Both the position numbers and the translations under genes were made by a program. DNA of 64,000 bases from Bolinopsis microptera (taxonomy: Eukaryota > Ctenophora > Tentaculata > Lobata > Bolinopsidae). The notes beneath the pieces were generated by a model. That model was not told the origin of the DNA and searched no databases. It worked only from the letters and a program-made list of their open reading frames with translations. Location: the NCBI RefSeq assembly GCF_026151205.1, contig NC_087084.1, forward strand, positions 3,070,845 to 3,134,844. Direction: 5' to 3'. Positions 21,130 through 32,578 of this stretch are shown in pieces. Position 1 is the stretch's first letter. The number at the start of each line of letters is the position of its first letter.

Positions 21130-23880
21130 ACGATGGCAGATTGAGATGGTTTATCAATATTATATTTAAGTGGAATGATGTAAAATTCGTGGAACTGAAT
21201 CATATTATTGATAAGACAGAGGAATTTAATTCTCCCTTTGAATCAATCAAGCTAGATGATTTGTTGTAAATACTGAGATCAAACTATCAATTTACAGGCT
21301 ATCGTCAAACATGTTGCAAGGCGTCATCTTCAGTGACATAAGCCTAAAAATTGTAAAAAGTTAGTAAAACCCAAAATTCCTTTAAAAATCTGAACACTCT
21401 TAAAACGGTTATATAATAATTAAAATTAAGATGTTAGGAGTAACGGAAGGCCAAAAGGATTTATAGTGTTTATTCCAAAAGGTTTTAAAGTCTTGAGTTG
21501 TTGAATATATTTATGTTTATGTTTCACGACTTCTACAGTTTTAGGACTAGAAATATCAATAATGAAACAATTAAAAATTTGTTAAAATCCACCTTTGTTA
21601 AAACCATGATCCACATAATGTAAGCCCAAACTATATACCTCACTTGTTTCAACTACCTATCACCATTTAAAAGTTTATAAATATTTGACCCTATTTCTCC
21701 CAGTTCTAACCCGTAAGAGAGCGAGTAGTGCGGACCGTCGTAAGCCTTTTCTACAGAAACTACATTGGAACGAGATAAATGATGTTGTAACTCAGGAAGT
21801 TTCCAGGGACGCTTTAACCTTCTCAGCCGTAGCTTGAATTCATGGCTGCCTTTTGACAAGTTCCGCAGCAATTGTATCTTGGCATATGGCATTTGCTGGT
21901 TGACCATGTTAGGCTCCTAAAGCAAGTTCTTCCTTCAATTTAACGAGGCCGAGATTTTCGGCTTGGCCCTGTTTTCTTGTGTAACTGAATATTTCTTCCT
22001 AGGAGTGGAAGCTGTTGAGGAGGTTCTCTTGGATGTTTCACAGTGTCACTTCACTGAAACTCTGTTCTTGAGAGGTGTTCTTCATACTTCTTAGTCACAG
22101 ACTCCAAATCATCAAACACTACCAAAGTAGATATGACCCTGATTGGAAGGTGTAAAGGATGTCTGTCATCAGGAGAGTGAACTTTGCGTAACAGTGACCT
22201 TGTTTTGATTTGACAACCTTATTTACTAATGTTCTCAACCATTATCCTAGGGTAACACCAGCAAGGAAGGCTTTTTTGAGGTTGTCGAGGTGTCCTTTGA
22301 GGCGTTCTTGGCAGTTATGATGCCTTCAGAGTCTAAGGCATTGGAGTATACGAACCGGAATAGATATGGTTATGGGTGGGGAGCTTTTTTAAAGTGTAGG
22401 TATGAACGAGAGTCCGTTTTCATTTATGAACAAATCCGTTTGAAGGGAGCCCAAGGAATCGAAAGTGAACATTATGTCAAGGAAAGATACTATTTAACCA
22501 GGTTCTCTTCTATTTGGTACTCATCTTGAATTAAGCCCTGGGGAGGAGTGCTTTGTTGACGTCTGCAATCCAACTTTGAACTCATCTGTAGTTCCCTCAA
22601 ACAAACTCTCCGTCGTCAATGAAAAGCCTGGCTGATACGGAATCTTCTTCATGAGCTCTGGTTTACTAAAAACACATTTTGTATTCATTAGGGTAGTATA
22701 CTGCTATTTTGCGATTTGGACACAAGTGATCCACCCGTAGGGATACCATGAGCTGTATGAACCAATTTGATCGAATACCCCAACAAGAGGAGCGGAGGCT
22801 TAAGTCCAACAGTTGTGTGAGCCATTGGCAGAAGTCTTCAGTCCATCTTCTCTACATGATGACATAGCGGACCTTAAGGCCTCTATGAACGAGGGGGTGG
22901 TGTTTAAGAGTCATAGAGGGGCCTTAAAGTCGTAGGTAAACGATCTGAAGCTTCTTTCTGTACTGTGGAATGTCACTATCAACGAATTTCCAACCATTGA
23001 AGCATCGGTGTTATAATCAAAGTCAACAGAAATCCTTTTCAGATCCATCAGGTAGTGGCTAGCAAGGAAAACATCACTGCGTTTTGTATTCCATCTTGAA
23101 GTGCCGTGATGAGCCTGAAGGGGCTCGACTCCTGTTTTAAGGTCTTCTTTTGAACTGTGGGATCTTTAGAGTGGGGTAGAAATAAGCTTTAACCAGGTTT
23201 GAAGTGGAAGAGGTAACTCTTATTGTTAGTAACTTTACCATCACTGTTCAGATTGTTTGGTAATACCATGATGTTATAATCTCCATTGATGGTTTGGTAC
23301 CTCACTGGGGCTTTCTATCCGTAGTACTTCTTGATAGTTTGTGGGAGGTAGTCCACTGGGCCGGTCTGTTCCAAAAACAAGCGTTGATAGGTCCTCCCAT
23401 GATGTTTTTAGGTTGAGCTTGCGAAGGCTTCTTGTAGAGCAGTTAAGATTCGTTCACTGTTAAGCGCATTTCCATGCGTAGACTCCTCAATGCAACCTTG
23501 GGTTGGTACAAATCCTAGCCCTTTGGTTCCAGTGCTGCTATCGCTTCAAGTGGAACTTCATCTCCCACATACCCTAGTATCACGACACTGCCTCGTCTAA
23601 GGCTTTCGAGCTTCCTTTTCTGTTTTTCGCTGTCTTTGGTCTCACGACTTATATAGTTTTCATCTTTTCGGTCACTCAAACTCTAAGTATTGTCCCCTGG
23701 ATCTTTCAGTGGCCATGGTTCCCACTTTTCTTTCTCTACGGAGTTATAGAAACGGTTTTTTTGTCCCAAAATGCTTTCTTAGGGTGGTCCGTTCTTTGGT
23801 GGCATGGGGGTTTGGTCCAATTCTTCTGAATTAACTTTCTGGTTATTGATAAGTAAACAATTAGATACTATTAGAAGTTT
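21130..23880 (-). other. Degenerate coding-like insert in intron of copy 1
   Basis: This 2.7-kb stretch is absent from the other three gene copies. On the minus strand, short open segments in changing frames look protein-coding (for example 84 codons at 21653-21907, and segments reading HLPIRVISTLVVFDDLES around 22110 and LEAIAALEPKG around 23520), broken by stops and frameshifts. A decayed transposable-element ORF or processed gene is likely; I do not recognise the family. Confidence 0.4.
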
Positions 23881-24059
23881 TATTACTATACTAAACATTA
23901 GAAGTTTGTACTTGTCCCTGCAGCATCCTCCAGCTTGACGAAGAAGTTGTGTGCGTCTTCAGTGTAAAGGTCCGGTTCAGGAATTCCTTCCGAAAGGAAA
24001 ATGTTCCAGTCCATTCTGTATTCACTGCCCGACATCTCCAACAAGCTCGTCGAGAGTAG

Positions 24060-25480
24060 AATTTAGTCTGGAAAAGATCTCATCCCGCTTCCTGTCACCT
24101 TTTTCTTTGTCTTTTGTGACTCCTCTAGCTCACTGATAGTAAATTTAGCCTTGTGTTGACATCCTCAAGCTCTGTCTCCATCGATCTTTGTTCTTTTGTG
24201 TCTTCCTCTAGCTCACTGATAGTAAATTCAGCCTTGTGTTATATCCCGCAAGCTCTGTCCCCTCCCAATCGTATCTTGTTCTTTTTGTGTCTCCTCTAGC
24301 TCACTGATAGTAGTAATTCAGCCTTTTGTGTGACATCCTCAAGCTCAGTCTCCATCGTAATCTTTGTTCTTTTAGTGTCCTCCTCTAGCTCACTGATAGT
24401 AAATTCCTCCTTGTGTTGATATCCTCAAGCCTGTCTCCATCGTATCTTTGTTCATTTGTGTCTCCTCTAGCTGCACTGATAGTAGAATTCAGCCCTTGTG
24501 TTGATATCCTCAAGCTCTGTCTCCATCCGTATCTTTTTTCGTTTTGTGGTCTCTCCTAGCTGACTGAACGTAGAATTCAGCTGTGTTGACAACCGCAAGC
24601 TCTGTCGTCCAATCGTAACTTTGTTCTTTTGTGTCCTCATTCTAGCTCACTGATAGTAGAAATCAGGCCTTGTGTTGACATCATCAAGCTCTGTCTACCA
24701 TCGTATCTTTGTTCTTTTGTGTCTCACTTGCTCACGATAGTTGAATTTAGCCTTGTGTTCACATCCTCAAGCTCTGTCTCCATCGTATCTTTGTTCTTTG
24801 TGTCTCTACTTAGCTCACTGGATAGTTGAATCTAGCCTTGTGTACACACCTCAAGCTCTGTCTCCATCGTATCTTTGTTCTTTTGTGTCTCTTCTAGCCA
24901 CTGATAGTAGAATTTTAGCTTTGTGTTGACATCCTCAAGCTCTGTCTCCATCGTATCTTTGTTCTTTTTGTGTCCTCTTCAAGCTCCCTGATAGTAGAAT
25001 TCAGCCTTGTGTTGACATCTTCAAGCTCCGTTTCCATCGTATCTTTGTTCTTTTGTGTCTCTACTGCCTCACTGATAGTTGAAGTAGCCTTGTGTTGACA
25101 CCTCAAGCTCTGTCACCAGCGTATCTTTGTTCTTTTGTGTCTCTTTTAGCTCACTGATAGTAGAAGCAGCCTTGTGTGACACATCAGCTCTGTTCCATCG
25201 TATCTTTGTTCTTTTGTGGTCTCTTTTTTAGCTCATGATAGAAGAATTTCGCCTTGTGTTGACATCCCAGCTCCGTTTCCATCGATCTTTGTTCTTTTGG
25301 TGTCTCCTACTACTCACTGATAGTTTGAACTTTAGCTTTGTGGTTGACATACCAGATTACGGAATAGGGGGGAGTCATCCATCGGATCTTTATTCTTTGT
25401 GTCTCCTCTATCTCACGATAGTAGAATCCAGCCGTGTATTGACATCTTCAAGCTCGTTTCCATCTCATTTTTTTCTCCTC
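24060..25480. repeat. 84-bp coding repeat array, about 15 units (copy 1)
   Basis: Units of about 84 bp recognisable by the recurring tcaagctctgtctccatcgt phrase, at spacings of 81-87 instead of a constant 84 because of indels. On the minus strand a whole unit codes for METELEDVNTRLNSTISELE plus ETQKNKDT (28 residues, four heptads). Confidence 0.9.
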
Positions 25481-26492
25481 ATGGGTGACCTCTAGCTCAG
25501 CAAGAGTGGCGTTAATTTTAGCTGAGAGCTTCTCCTCCATCTCGTCTTTTTCTGACCGAATGTTGTCTAGTTCTTGTCTGGAGCCCACCAGTTCTTTAAC
25601 GGTTACAAACACAATTTTCCTATGCTGGAACTGTTTATTAATCATACTAACATATTGAACAGCACATTCCTCTACATACATGTTGGTGGCTGCACCGCTC
25701 CTCTCCAGTTGAACCAGATCTTCCCATTTTATAACTCGTGATGCCTCATTCTCATCTTCCTCTGCGACATGAGCACACATTCCTTTCTGCACCATTCTAG
25801 CTATCTCACTGGAAGTCAATTCTTTGGAGTAAAAGTTTAGGTACATCATTTCTCCCCCAAACCTGTCGTTACCTCCTTCCCACATTCCCACTCCCAGTCT
25901 TAGTTTCCCTCCGGTACTTAGTGATCGACCTGATCGCGTTTGCTGCGATCCGATAACTTTCCCGTTGATATAGTATCGATGCTCTCTGGACGACAGACTC
26001 CACGTCATACAAGCTAGAAACCAAGTGCCTTCTGACACAGGGAACCCGCTGTTAAGTTGTTGAAATGCACTGAAGATGCCAGTGAAATATCCATTTGCCA
26101 TCATTACCAGCTCACTACTGTGGTAGCTAAAGATAGTAGGGTAGAAGAATGACCCCAAGTCTTTAACCCACACACAAGCAGAGAAAGCAGTGGTCAGACG
26201 GCTCCAATCGGGATACGAATCAATATAAGCAGCATTAACTGTGTCAAACTTTATAGCTGTCATCTTCAGGAGAGTCTCTGTGGTCCCGAGAGATGGCACG
26301 ATCAGCAGACTTAAAATGCTAAGTAACAAGAACATGATCTAATATCAACGAACGAATTGTAATGGTGTACGTTAGAAATGGTAGGTTTAGAGGGATCTGT
26401 CCAGTGTCCACGCTGCTAAGTTCTGAAGGACCCTATAAATTTCGTTAAATTTGCATCTGAGTAATTACAGATAAGAATATACTGTCCTGAAG

Positions 26493-26636
26493 ATGACTAG
26501 TGCTTCGGTGGAAGGAAGCGAAAACATTGAAAGCGGGCAGACTCATGCAACAAAAAATATTACTGTTGCTAAGTTTAACGGGATTACAGATTATAAACTT
26601 CATTTATCTCCTATTCATTATTTGTGTAATTACAGA
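26493..26636 (+). CDS. Small divergent ORF upstream of lectin-like copy 1
   Basis: A 47-codon frame starting MTSASVEGSENIESGQTH and including VAKFNGITDYKLHLS. It diverges from copy 1, beginning 158 bp from that gene's ATG on the other strand. The same frame, with only a few substitutions and no indels, is found upstream of copy 3 (35174-35317). A gag-like first-exon fragment (compare the LNGxNY start of some retroelement gags) or a bidirectional small gene are possibilities; function unknown. Confidence 0.3.
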
Positions 26637-27390
26637 TAAGAACATATAAGCCCTGAAGGTTACTAGCTCATAAATGGAAGGAAGTGGCAATGCAACATTT
26701 AAATTGGTTCAATGTCATGAAAATTTAGTACCTCCATTTACGTTCACATATTACGTAATCAGCCGATTATTTGACAATATTTTAATTCAAATTCCACTCG
26801 AAAAAAGTCAAGGGGGGGGGGGGGGGGTCTATCAAACAACTTACTCTTTCATATATTGTGGTTTGTTACCCCTTTATTCCTGGTAACCTTGGTAACTTAA
26901 ACGCTAACAGCAGCTAACTATAGATAAGAGACACAGGATAATGGTTGGTAATCTTTGACTCCTGTTACATGTTAACCAATAGATCGGTCCTTAGAGTTAG
27001 CCGTCCGATGTCCATAATTTGATCAATCGCTCGCAGTTTAGGCTATTTAAATTAGGTAAATTTTTTCATAAACTATACGGTCTCGAAGATCCTTGATTAA
27101 TTTCATTCTATAATTGTTTCAAAGTTTCAATAAAAGATCGACCCAACGACAATATGATTATGATCTCTAAAATAAAAAGATCAGCATTTAATTCTTCATG
27201 AAGTGGTCCACTTCAAGTGGAATTCAGTAAAAAATTCGTGATGATATAATTCTTACAAAATGTGTATATGGAGATTAGAGAGAAAACGAATAGCTGTGAC
27301 ATTTAACTAAAAGTAAAATCTATTAAATCAAGTCGATAACACTGAGTACAGAGTAATGTATAAATGCTTTTACCGCTTTAGTTGTTAGTT
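26637..27390. other. Spacer between lectin-like units 1 and 2
   Basis: Contains a 16-G run (26812-26827) inside a segment beginning attacgtaatcagccg that recurs upstream of copies 3 and 4, and an 80-aa-or-less open stretch starting MEGSGNATFKLVQCHENLV that looks like a partial duplicate of the small ORF at 26493. The whole spacer is shared with 35330-36060 and partly with 42000-43100. Confidence 0.5.
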
Positions 27391-28289
27391 ACGCGGCAAT
27401 AACTATTAACAATAGTAAAAATATTAAGTTTAACAATGTTTATTTTCTTATCATTTCCAGTTGGATGAGTTCCAAATTATTTAGTCAATAAAATTGTGTT
27501 AACATAGGTATAGTATATTGATATTGTTATTGAAAATAACATCGGTTCTTTCTTTCTGCATTACTTCCTATCAAACTGGAGACAAATGAGAGGGGCCAGG
27601 GCCGATGAACTAAAATAGCATAAATGTTAATTTTATTGATCAAGCAAGGTCAGGTGGCTCTTGAAATGTTATTATATACACCCTGTATATTATATCGCTA
27701 TTTCTATATCGCTTATTATGGTCGATTTTGAGTCAAAACTTCTCGGAAATGGTAATTGTCCACTTTCAAAATATATCTTCTCCAACATTTTCAGTGGCAT
27801 CGTCCTGAAACTTGGCAGACACAACCTCAACATTATTTAGAGAAACTCTGTTTAGCCAGAATTTTGGTTGCGTCAGCAGTCAGAAGTATGTCTGGTCACT
27901 GATGTAACATTTATATTTTATATTTTTGGAGACAACACTGAACAATCAAGTTGAAAACGAACAGCTGTGACATTAAACTAAAATCTATTAAATCAAGTCG
28001 ATAACACTGAGTAATGTATAGATGCTTTTACCGCTTTAGTTGTTAGTTAAAAGGAAAAATCTTGTGAACCATTGCTTGATCATAAAAGGGGGAAAATAAA
28101 TTTTACCCATTTTGTTCAGATAAGAACCATGCTTACTAAAAAAAAAGTTGTCTTTAAAATTGATATGATTTTCGAAAAATAATAGAAAAACAGTGTCTAA
28201 AATGACAAAGTTCCCTGCTCTGTGTAGTAAACAGAATTAAAACAGCTATTATAACCGTCCATTACTCCATTAATAGCGAAGTGTGGTAA

Positions 28290-30904
28290 CTATGGACTAG
28301 TATCAGGAGAATGTCCATTGCCACAGTTGGTCTTGTCAGTTATGTGATTAAGGAGCTCAATCACCTCTTTAGTCATCGTAACACCAACCATCTTCCCTGA
28401 AATAAAGAAATGTACAAACTTTAACATATCTTTGTTGTTTGTTCTTTGTGATGATGACCTGGTTAGTGTTATATTAGAATTAGTTAGTGTTATATTAGAA
28501 TATATAGTTAAAAGTTCATTGTACTAGACGTTTAATCTATTGTAGGTTTATTAACTACCATAGCATTGCTCTAACCAGAGCCCTCTCGCTTGCAGTAGCG
28601 CGCGACCGCCGTAGGCAACTTGTGAAACAAGTGACAAGCGCGTCACGCAGTACGCGTATACACATGGCTTTGTGAAACCATAGCACATATACGCTTGTCA
28701 TACGTTGTTATAGACCTGCCGCGCGGCTGTATCGTGGCCACTTAGTCTAGTGAAATGACAAATACAATGGGGGTCATGACGTGATACAAGTGAAATACAA
28801 CCATAGGCATAACCAAGACGTGCACCGTATCACCCGTAAAGTTATACTTATCTGCTGGGAAAATATTAAAGCTTATTCCAGCCTTGAAGTAAAACCAAAT
28901 TGAATTAAATGTTAATAATAACCACTGATGCCATCCCAAATGTTTGCTAATCTCTTGGCCATGTTCCTCGTGAAAAGTTTGTCTATGTAGTTCTCCGAGT
29001 ACAGCATCAACCAGGGTCTGTTTTCAACGGAGTCAAACAGGTCCAATATTTTTATCAACTTATCTGTGATCGTGTATCCCACCAGCCACTCTGAAATAAT
29101 TTGTTATTTAACGATGGTTTATCAATATTTTATTTAAGTGGAATGATGTAAAATTCGTGGAACTGAATCATATTATTGATAAGTAAACAATTAGTGAATT
29201 AGCCATTGTTCATGCCATGCTTATTACTAATACTATTAGAAGTTTTATTACTATAATAAACATTAGAAGTTTGTACTTGTACCTGCTGCATCTTCCCAGC
29301 TTGAACGAAGAAGTTGAGCGTCTTCAGTTGTGAAGGTCCGGTTCAGGAATTCTTCCGAAAGGAAGATGTTCCAGTCCCATGTTCTGTATTCACTGCCCGA
29401 CATCTCCTCTAGCTCGTCAAGAGTAGAATTTAGTCTGGAAGAGATCTCATCCAGCTTCTGTTCCACCTTTTCTTTGTTCTTTTGTGTCTCTTCTAGCTCA
29501 CTGATAGTTGAATTTAGCCTTGTGTTGACATCCTCAAGCTCTGTCTCCATCGTATCTTTGTTCTTTTGTGTCTCTTCTAGCTCACTGATAGTAGAATTCA
29601 GCCTTGTGTTGACATCTCAAGCTCTGTCTCCATCGTATCTTTGTTCTTTTGTGTCTCTACTAGCTCACTGATAGTAGAATTTAGCCTTGTGTTGACATCC
29701 TCAAGCTCTGTCTCCATCGTATCTTTGTTCTTTTGTGTCTCTCTAGCTCACTGATAGTAGAATTTAGCCTTGTGTTGACATCCTCAAGCTCTGTCTCCAT
29801 CGTATCTTTGTTCTTTTGTGTCTCCTCTAGCTCACTGATAGTAGAATTCAGCCTTGTGTTGACATCCTCAAGCTCTGTCTCCATCGTATCTTTGTTCTTT
29901 TGTGTCTCCTCTAGCTCACTGATAGTAGAATTTAGCCTTGTGTTGACATCCTCAAGCTCTGTCTCCATCGTATCTTTTTTCTTTTGTGTCTCTCCTAGCT
30001 GACTGATAGTAGAATTCAGCCTTGTGTTGACATCTTCAAGCTCTGTCTCCATCTCATTTTTCTCCTCATGGGTGACTTCCAGCTCAGCAAGAGTGGCGTT
30101 AATTTTAGTTGAGAGCTTTTCCTCCATCTCTTCTTTTTCTGACCGAATATACTCCAGTTCTTGTCGGGAGCCCTCCAGTTCTTTAACGGTTACATTCTGC
30201 TTATGCTGGAACTGTTTAATCATAATATAAAGACATTCCTCTAAATACATGTTGGTGGCTGCACCGCTCCTCTCCAGCTGAATCAGGTCTTCCCATTTTA
30301 TAACTCGTGATGCCTCATGCTCATCTTCCTCTGCGACATGGGCACACATTCCTTTCTGCACCATTCTAGCTATCTCACTGGAAGTCAATTCTTTGGAGTA
30401 AAAGTTTAGGTACATCATTTCTCCCCCAAACCTGTCGTTACCTCCTTCCCACATTCCCAGTCTTAGTTTCCCTCCGGTCCTTAGTGATCGGCCCGATGGC
30501 GTTTGCTGCGATCCGATAACTTTCCCGTTAACGTAGTTTCGCTGCTCTCTGGATGACACACTCCACGTCATGCAAGCAAGGAACCAAGTGCCTTCTGACA
30601 CAGGGAACCCGCTGTTAAAGTGTTGATATGCACTGAAGATGCCAGTATAATATCCATTTGCTGTCATTACCAGCTCATCGCTACTGTGGTAGCTAAAGAT
30701 AGTAGGGAAGTTGAACGACCCCAAGTCTTTAACCCACACACAAGCAGAGAAAGCAGTGGTCAGACGACTCCAATCGGGATAAGAATCAATATAATCATCA
30801 TAAACCGTGTCAAACTTTATAGCTGTCATCTTCAGGAGAGTCTCTGTGGTCCCGAGAGATGGCACGATCAGCAGACTTAAAATACTAAATATAAACAAGA
30901 ACAT
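28290..30904 (-). CDS. Pentraxin-like coiled-coil gene, copy 2 (frameshift in repeat)
   Basis: Exon 1 runs 30904-29283, exon 2 29090-28923, exon 3 28396-28290. The product begins with a signal peptide (MFLFIFSILSLLIVPSLG), then a pentraxin/LamG-like domain (about residues 20-215; FSACVWVKDLG, LACMTWSVSS, TGGKLRLGMWEGG, GEMMYLNFYSKELTSSEIA), a linker with VIKWEDLIQLERSG, then about seven 28-residue coiled-coil units. Two one-base deletions near 29612 and 29740 shift the frame, so the first ORF ends early (29681) and the proper C-terminal part resumes at 29263-29550. Exons 2 and 3 are open. The protein should be secreted and oligomeric; ligand unknown. Confidence 0.75.
29500..30060. repeat. 84-bp coding repeat array, about 7 units (copy 2)
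   Basis: Seven near-identical 84-bp units, much less divergent than between genes, indicating homogenisation within the array. Antisense frames (SSSLIVEFSLVLTSSSSVSI) are shadows. Confidence 0.9.
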
Positions 30905-31309
30905 GATTTAATATCAGCGAACGAATTGTAATACTAATGGTGTACGTTAGAAATGGTAGGTTTTAGACTTATAAAAAAAGTCTTTTTATAGATGAAGGAC
31001 CCTAGTATAAATTTCGTTAACTTTGCATCTGAGTAATTACAGGTGAGAATATTGTTAGGTAATAGGATAGCATAATTATGATTAAGATAATTCGTGACGT
31101 GACTATGGGTGCGGGCATGGTGTGATCGTTACCTGTCAAGGACCATTCACTGAACAGATGGTCTGTTCAATCTAAACCTTTATAATTATTGTAAGTTGTT
31201 GCTCTGACTGATTTGAGTACTTTAATTAAATAAAGATATAGGTGCAGAAAACAACGTGAATTTTACCATTGGTCAACCACCATGCGAGGCAGCCGTCCAT
31301 TGGTTGCAA

Positions 31310-31333
31310 GTCATGTGACCTAGGTCACATGAC
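31310..31333. promoter_or_regulatory. 24-bp perfect palindrome between CCAAT-type boxes
   Basis: gtcatgtgacctaggtca followed by catgac reads identically on both strands and contains two CATGTG/CACATG E-boxes. Inverted CCAAT (ATTGG) sequences precede it at about 31268-31272 and 31299-31303. The stretch is GC-richer than its surroundings and lies 80-100 bp before the small ORF at 31413, as a core promoter would. Confidence 0.5.
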
Positions 31334-31412
31334 CATAGCAGGTGGACTGGGCCTCCCGCCTCATTATAGATAGCCCCCGCTGAAACTCCGGCTCTAACTT
31401 AGATTGACGTCA

Positions 31413-31568
31413 ATGTTAGTACCTTTGACGGATGTTACTCGTCTAAATTTAGAAATTGATCGAATATCCGGAGCTATAATAGTAACTAGTTTAGAAATAG
31501 AAGGTGCTTGGCCGGATATCATAACAATGATTTCTGCTCTTCATGATAGCATGATCAGGGTAGAATGA
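31413..31568 (+). CDS. Small ORF downstream of promoter-like palindrome
   Basis: 51 codons, starting MLVPLTDVTRLNLEIDRISG and ending HDSMIRVE. The DNA of its first part, about 27 bp (tgacggatgttactcgtcta in the core), recurs exactly at 49794-49820 in the same reading frame (TLTDVTRLN). It may be the first exon of a gene or the start of a mobile-element protein. No family recognised. Confidence 0.3.
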   Translation: MLVPLTDVTRLNLEIDRISGAIIVTSLEIEGAWPDIITMISALHDSMIRVE

Positions 31569-32340
31569 AACGCGAACGTAGAGAAAAGTGTTTTCTAGAG
31601 AAAAAAGTCAAGGGGGGGGGGGGGGGGGGGGGGGGGACCAACCTGGTCTTTTCAAATCTATTTATTTTCAAATCTGGTTGGTGATTGGTGAATTATGATT
31701 TTTAAACTTTGCTCTGGCCTCTGAAAAAGGTATCGGGATTTGAAATAAATTATTCCTAGGTCAGCGTGATGCACAGTTTCAAACCTTGATCCTTCTCAAA
31801 ATCGACACAAACTAAAAAGTCGAGTTTAACTCTATCAAACAACTTACTTTTTCATTGTGGTTTGTTACCCCTTTATTCCTGGTAACCTTGGTATTTGGTA
31901 ACTTAAACGCTAACAGCTGGCTAAAATTTCTCGGAAATAGTAATTGTCCAGTTTCAAAATATATCTTCTCCAGTATTTTCAATGGCTATCGTCCTGAAAC
32001 TTGGCAGACACAACCTCAACATTATTTAGAGAAACTCTGTTTTGCCAGAATTTTGGTTGCGTCAGCAGTCAGAAGTATGTCTGGTCACTGATGTAACATT
32101 TCAATTTTATATTTTTGGAGACAATGAACAATCAAAGTGAAAACGAATAGCTGTGACATTTAACTAAAAGTAAAATCTATTAAATCAAGTCGATAACACT
32201 GAGTAATGTATAAATGCTTTTACCGCTTTAGTTGTTAGTTAAAAGGAAAAATCTTGTGAGCCATTGCTTGATCATATAATTTTTAAAAGATTAAAAGGGG
32301 AAAAATAAATTTTACCCATTTCGTTCAGATAAGAACCATG

Positions 32341-32470
32341 CTTAGGGGTCGTTCACATATTACGTGATCAATATTTTGGCAATTTTTACCCCCCCCCCCC
32401 CCCACTCCGTAATCAACCGTAATCAAGACCGAACCCCCCCCCCCCCCCCCTCCCTATATTACGTAATCAT
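32341..32470. mobile_element. MITE-like element with poly-C tracts
   Basis: Starts aggggtcgttcacatattac and ends tatattacgtaatcat, with complementary ATTACGT/ACGTAAT near both ends and two long C runs (from about 32391 and 32437) flanking ccgtaatcaaccgtaatcaa. It interrupts unit sequence that is continuous in copies 1, 2 and 4. The same terminal phrase, gtcgttcacatattacgt, occurs at about 35515 and 42352. Confidence 0.6.
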
Positions 32471-32578
32471 CAGTGTCTTAAATATTTATATGACAAAGTT
32501 CCCTGCTCTGTGTAGTAAACAGAATTAAACAGCTATTATATAACCGTCCATTACTCCATTAATAGCGAAGTGTGGTAA

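Larger units (their letters stand above)
20302..26335 (-). pseudogene. Pentraxin-like coiled-coil gene, copy 1 (frameshifted)
   Basis: Same three-exon layout as copies 3 and 4: exon 1 26335 to about 23918, exon 2 21109-20942, exon 3 20414-20302. The N-terminal 295 codons are open: signal peptide (LLLSILSLLIVPSLG), pentraxin/LamG-like jelly roll with ACMTWSLSS, and the start of the coiled coil. The coiled-coil repeat region 24060-25480 has some 15 units with many one-base insertions and deletions, and the donor seen in copies 2-4 (gcag|gtacaag) reads gcag|ggacaag here. Exons 2 and 3 remain open; exon 3 has two extra codons. The intron before exon 2 is enlarged by about 2.7 kb of degenerate coding-like sequence. 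It is either a pseudogene or a real gene with poor consensus in the repeat. Confidence 0.75.
31011..32578. other. Spacer between lectin-like copies 2 and 3
   Basis: Includes a promoter-like stretch with a 24-bp palindrome, a 51-codon ORF, a 25-G run (31612-31636), shared unit sequence (31855-32340) and a MITE-like poly-C element (32341-32470), each listed separately. No larger gene seen. Confidence 0.5.

Noticed and set aside
29330-30230. Plus-strand frames rich in SSSLIVEFSLVLTSSS
   Set aside because: Antisense shadows of the coiled-coil repeat on the minus strand; the same is true at 33864-34346 and 40674-41165.
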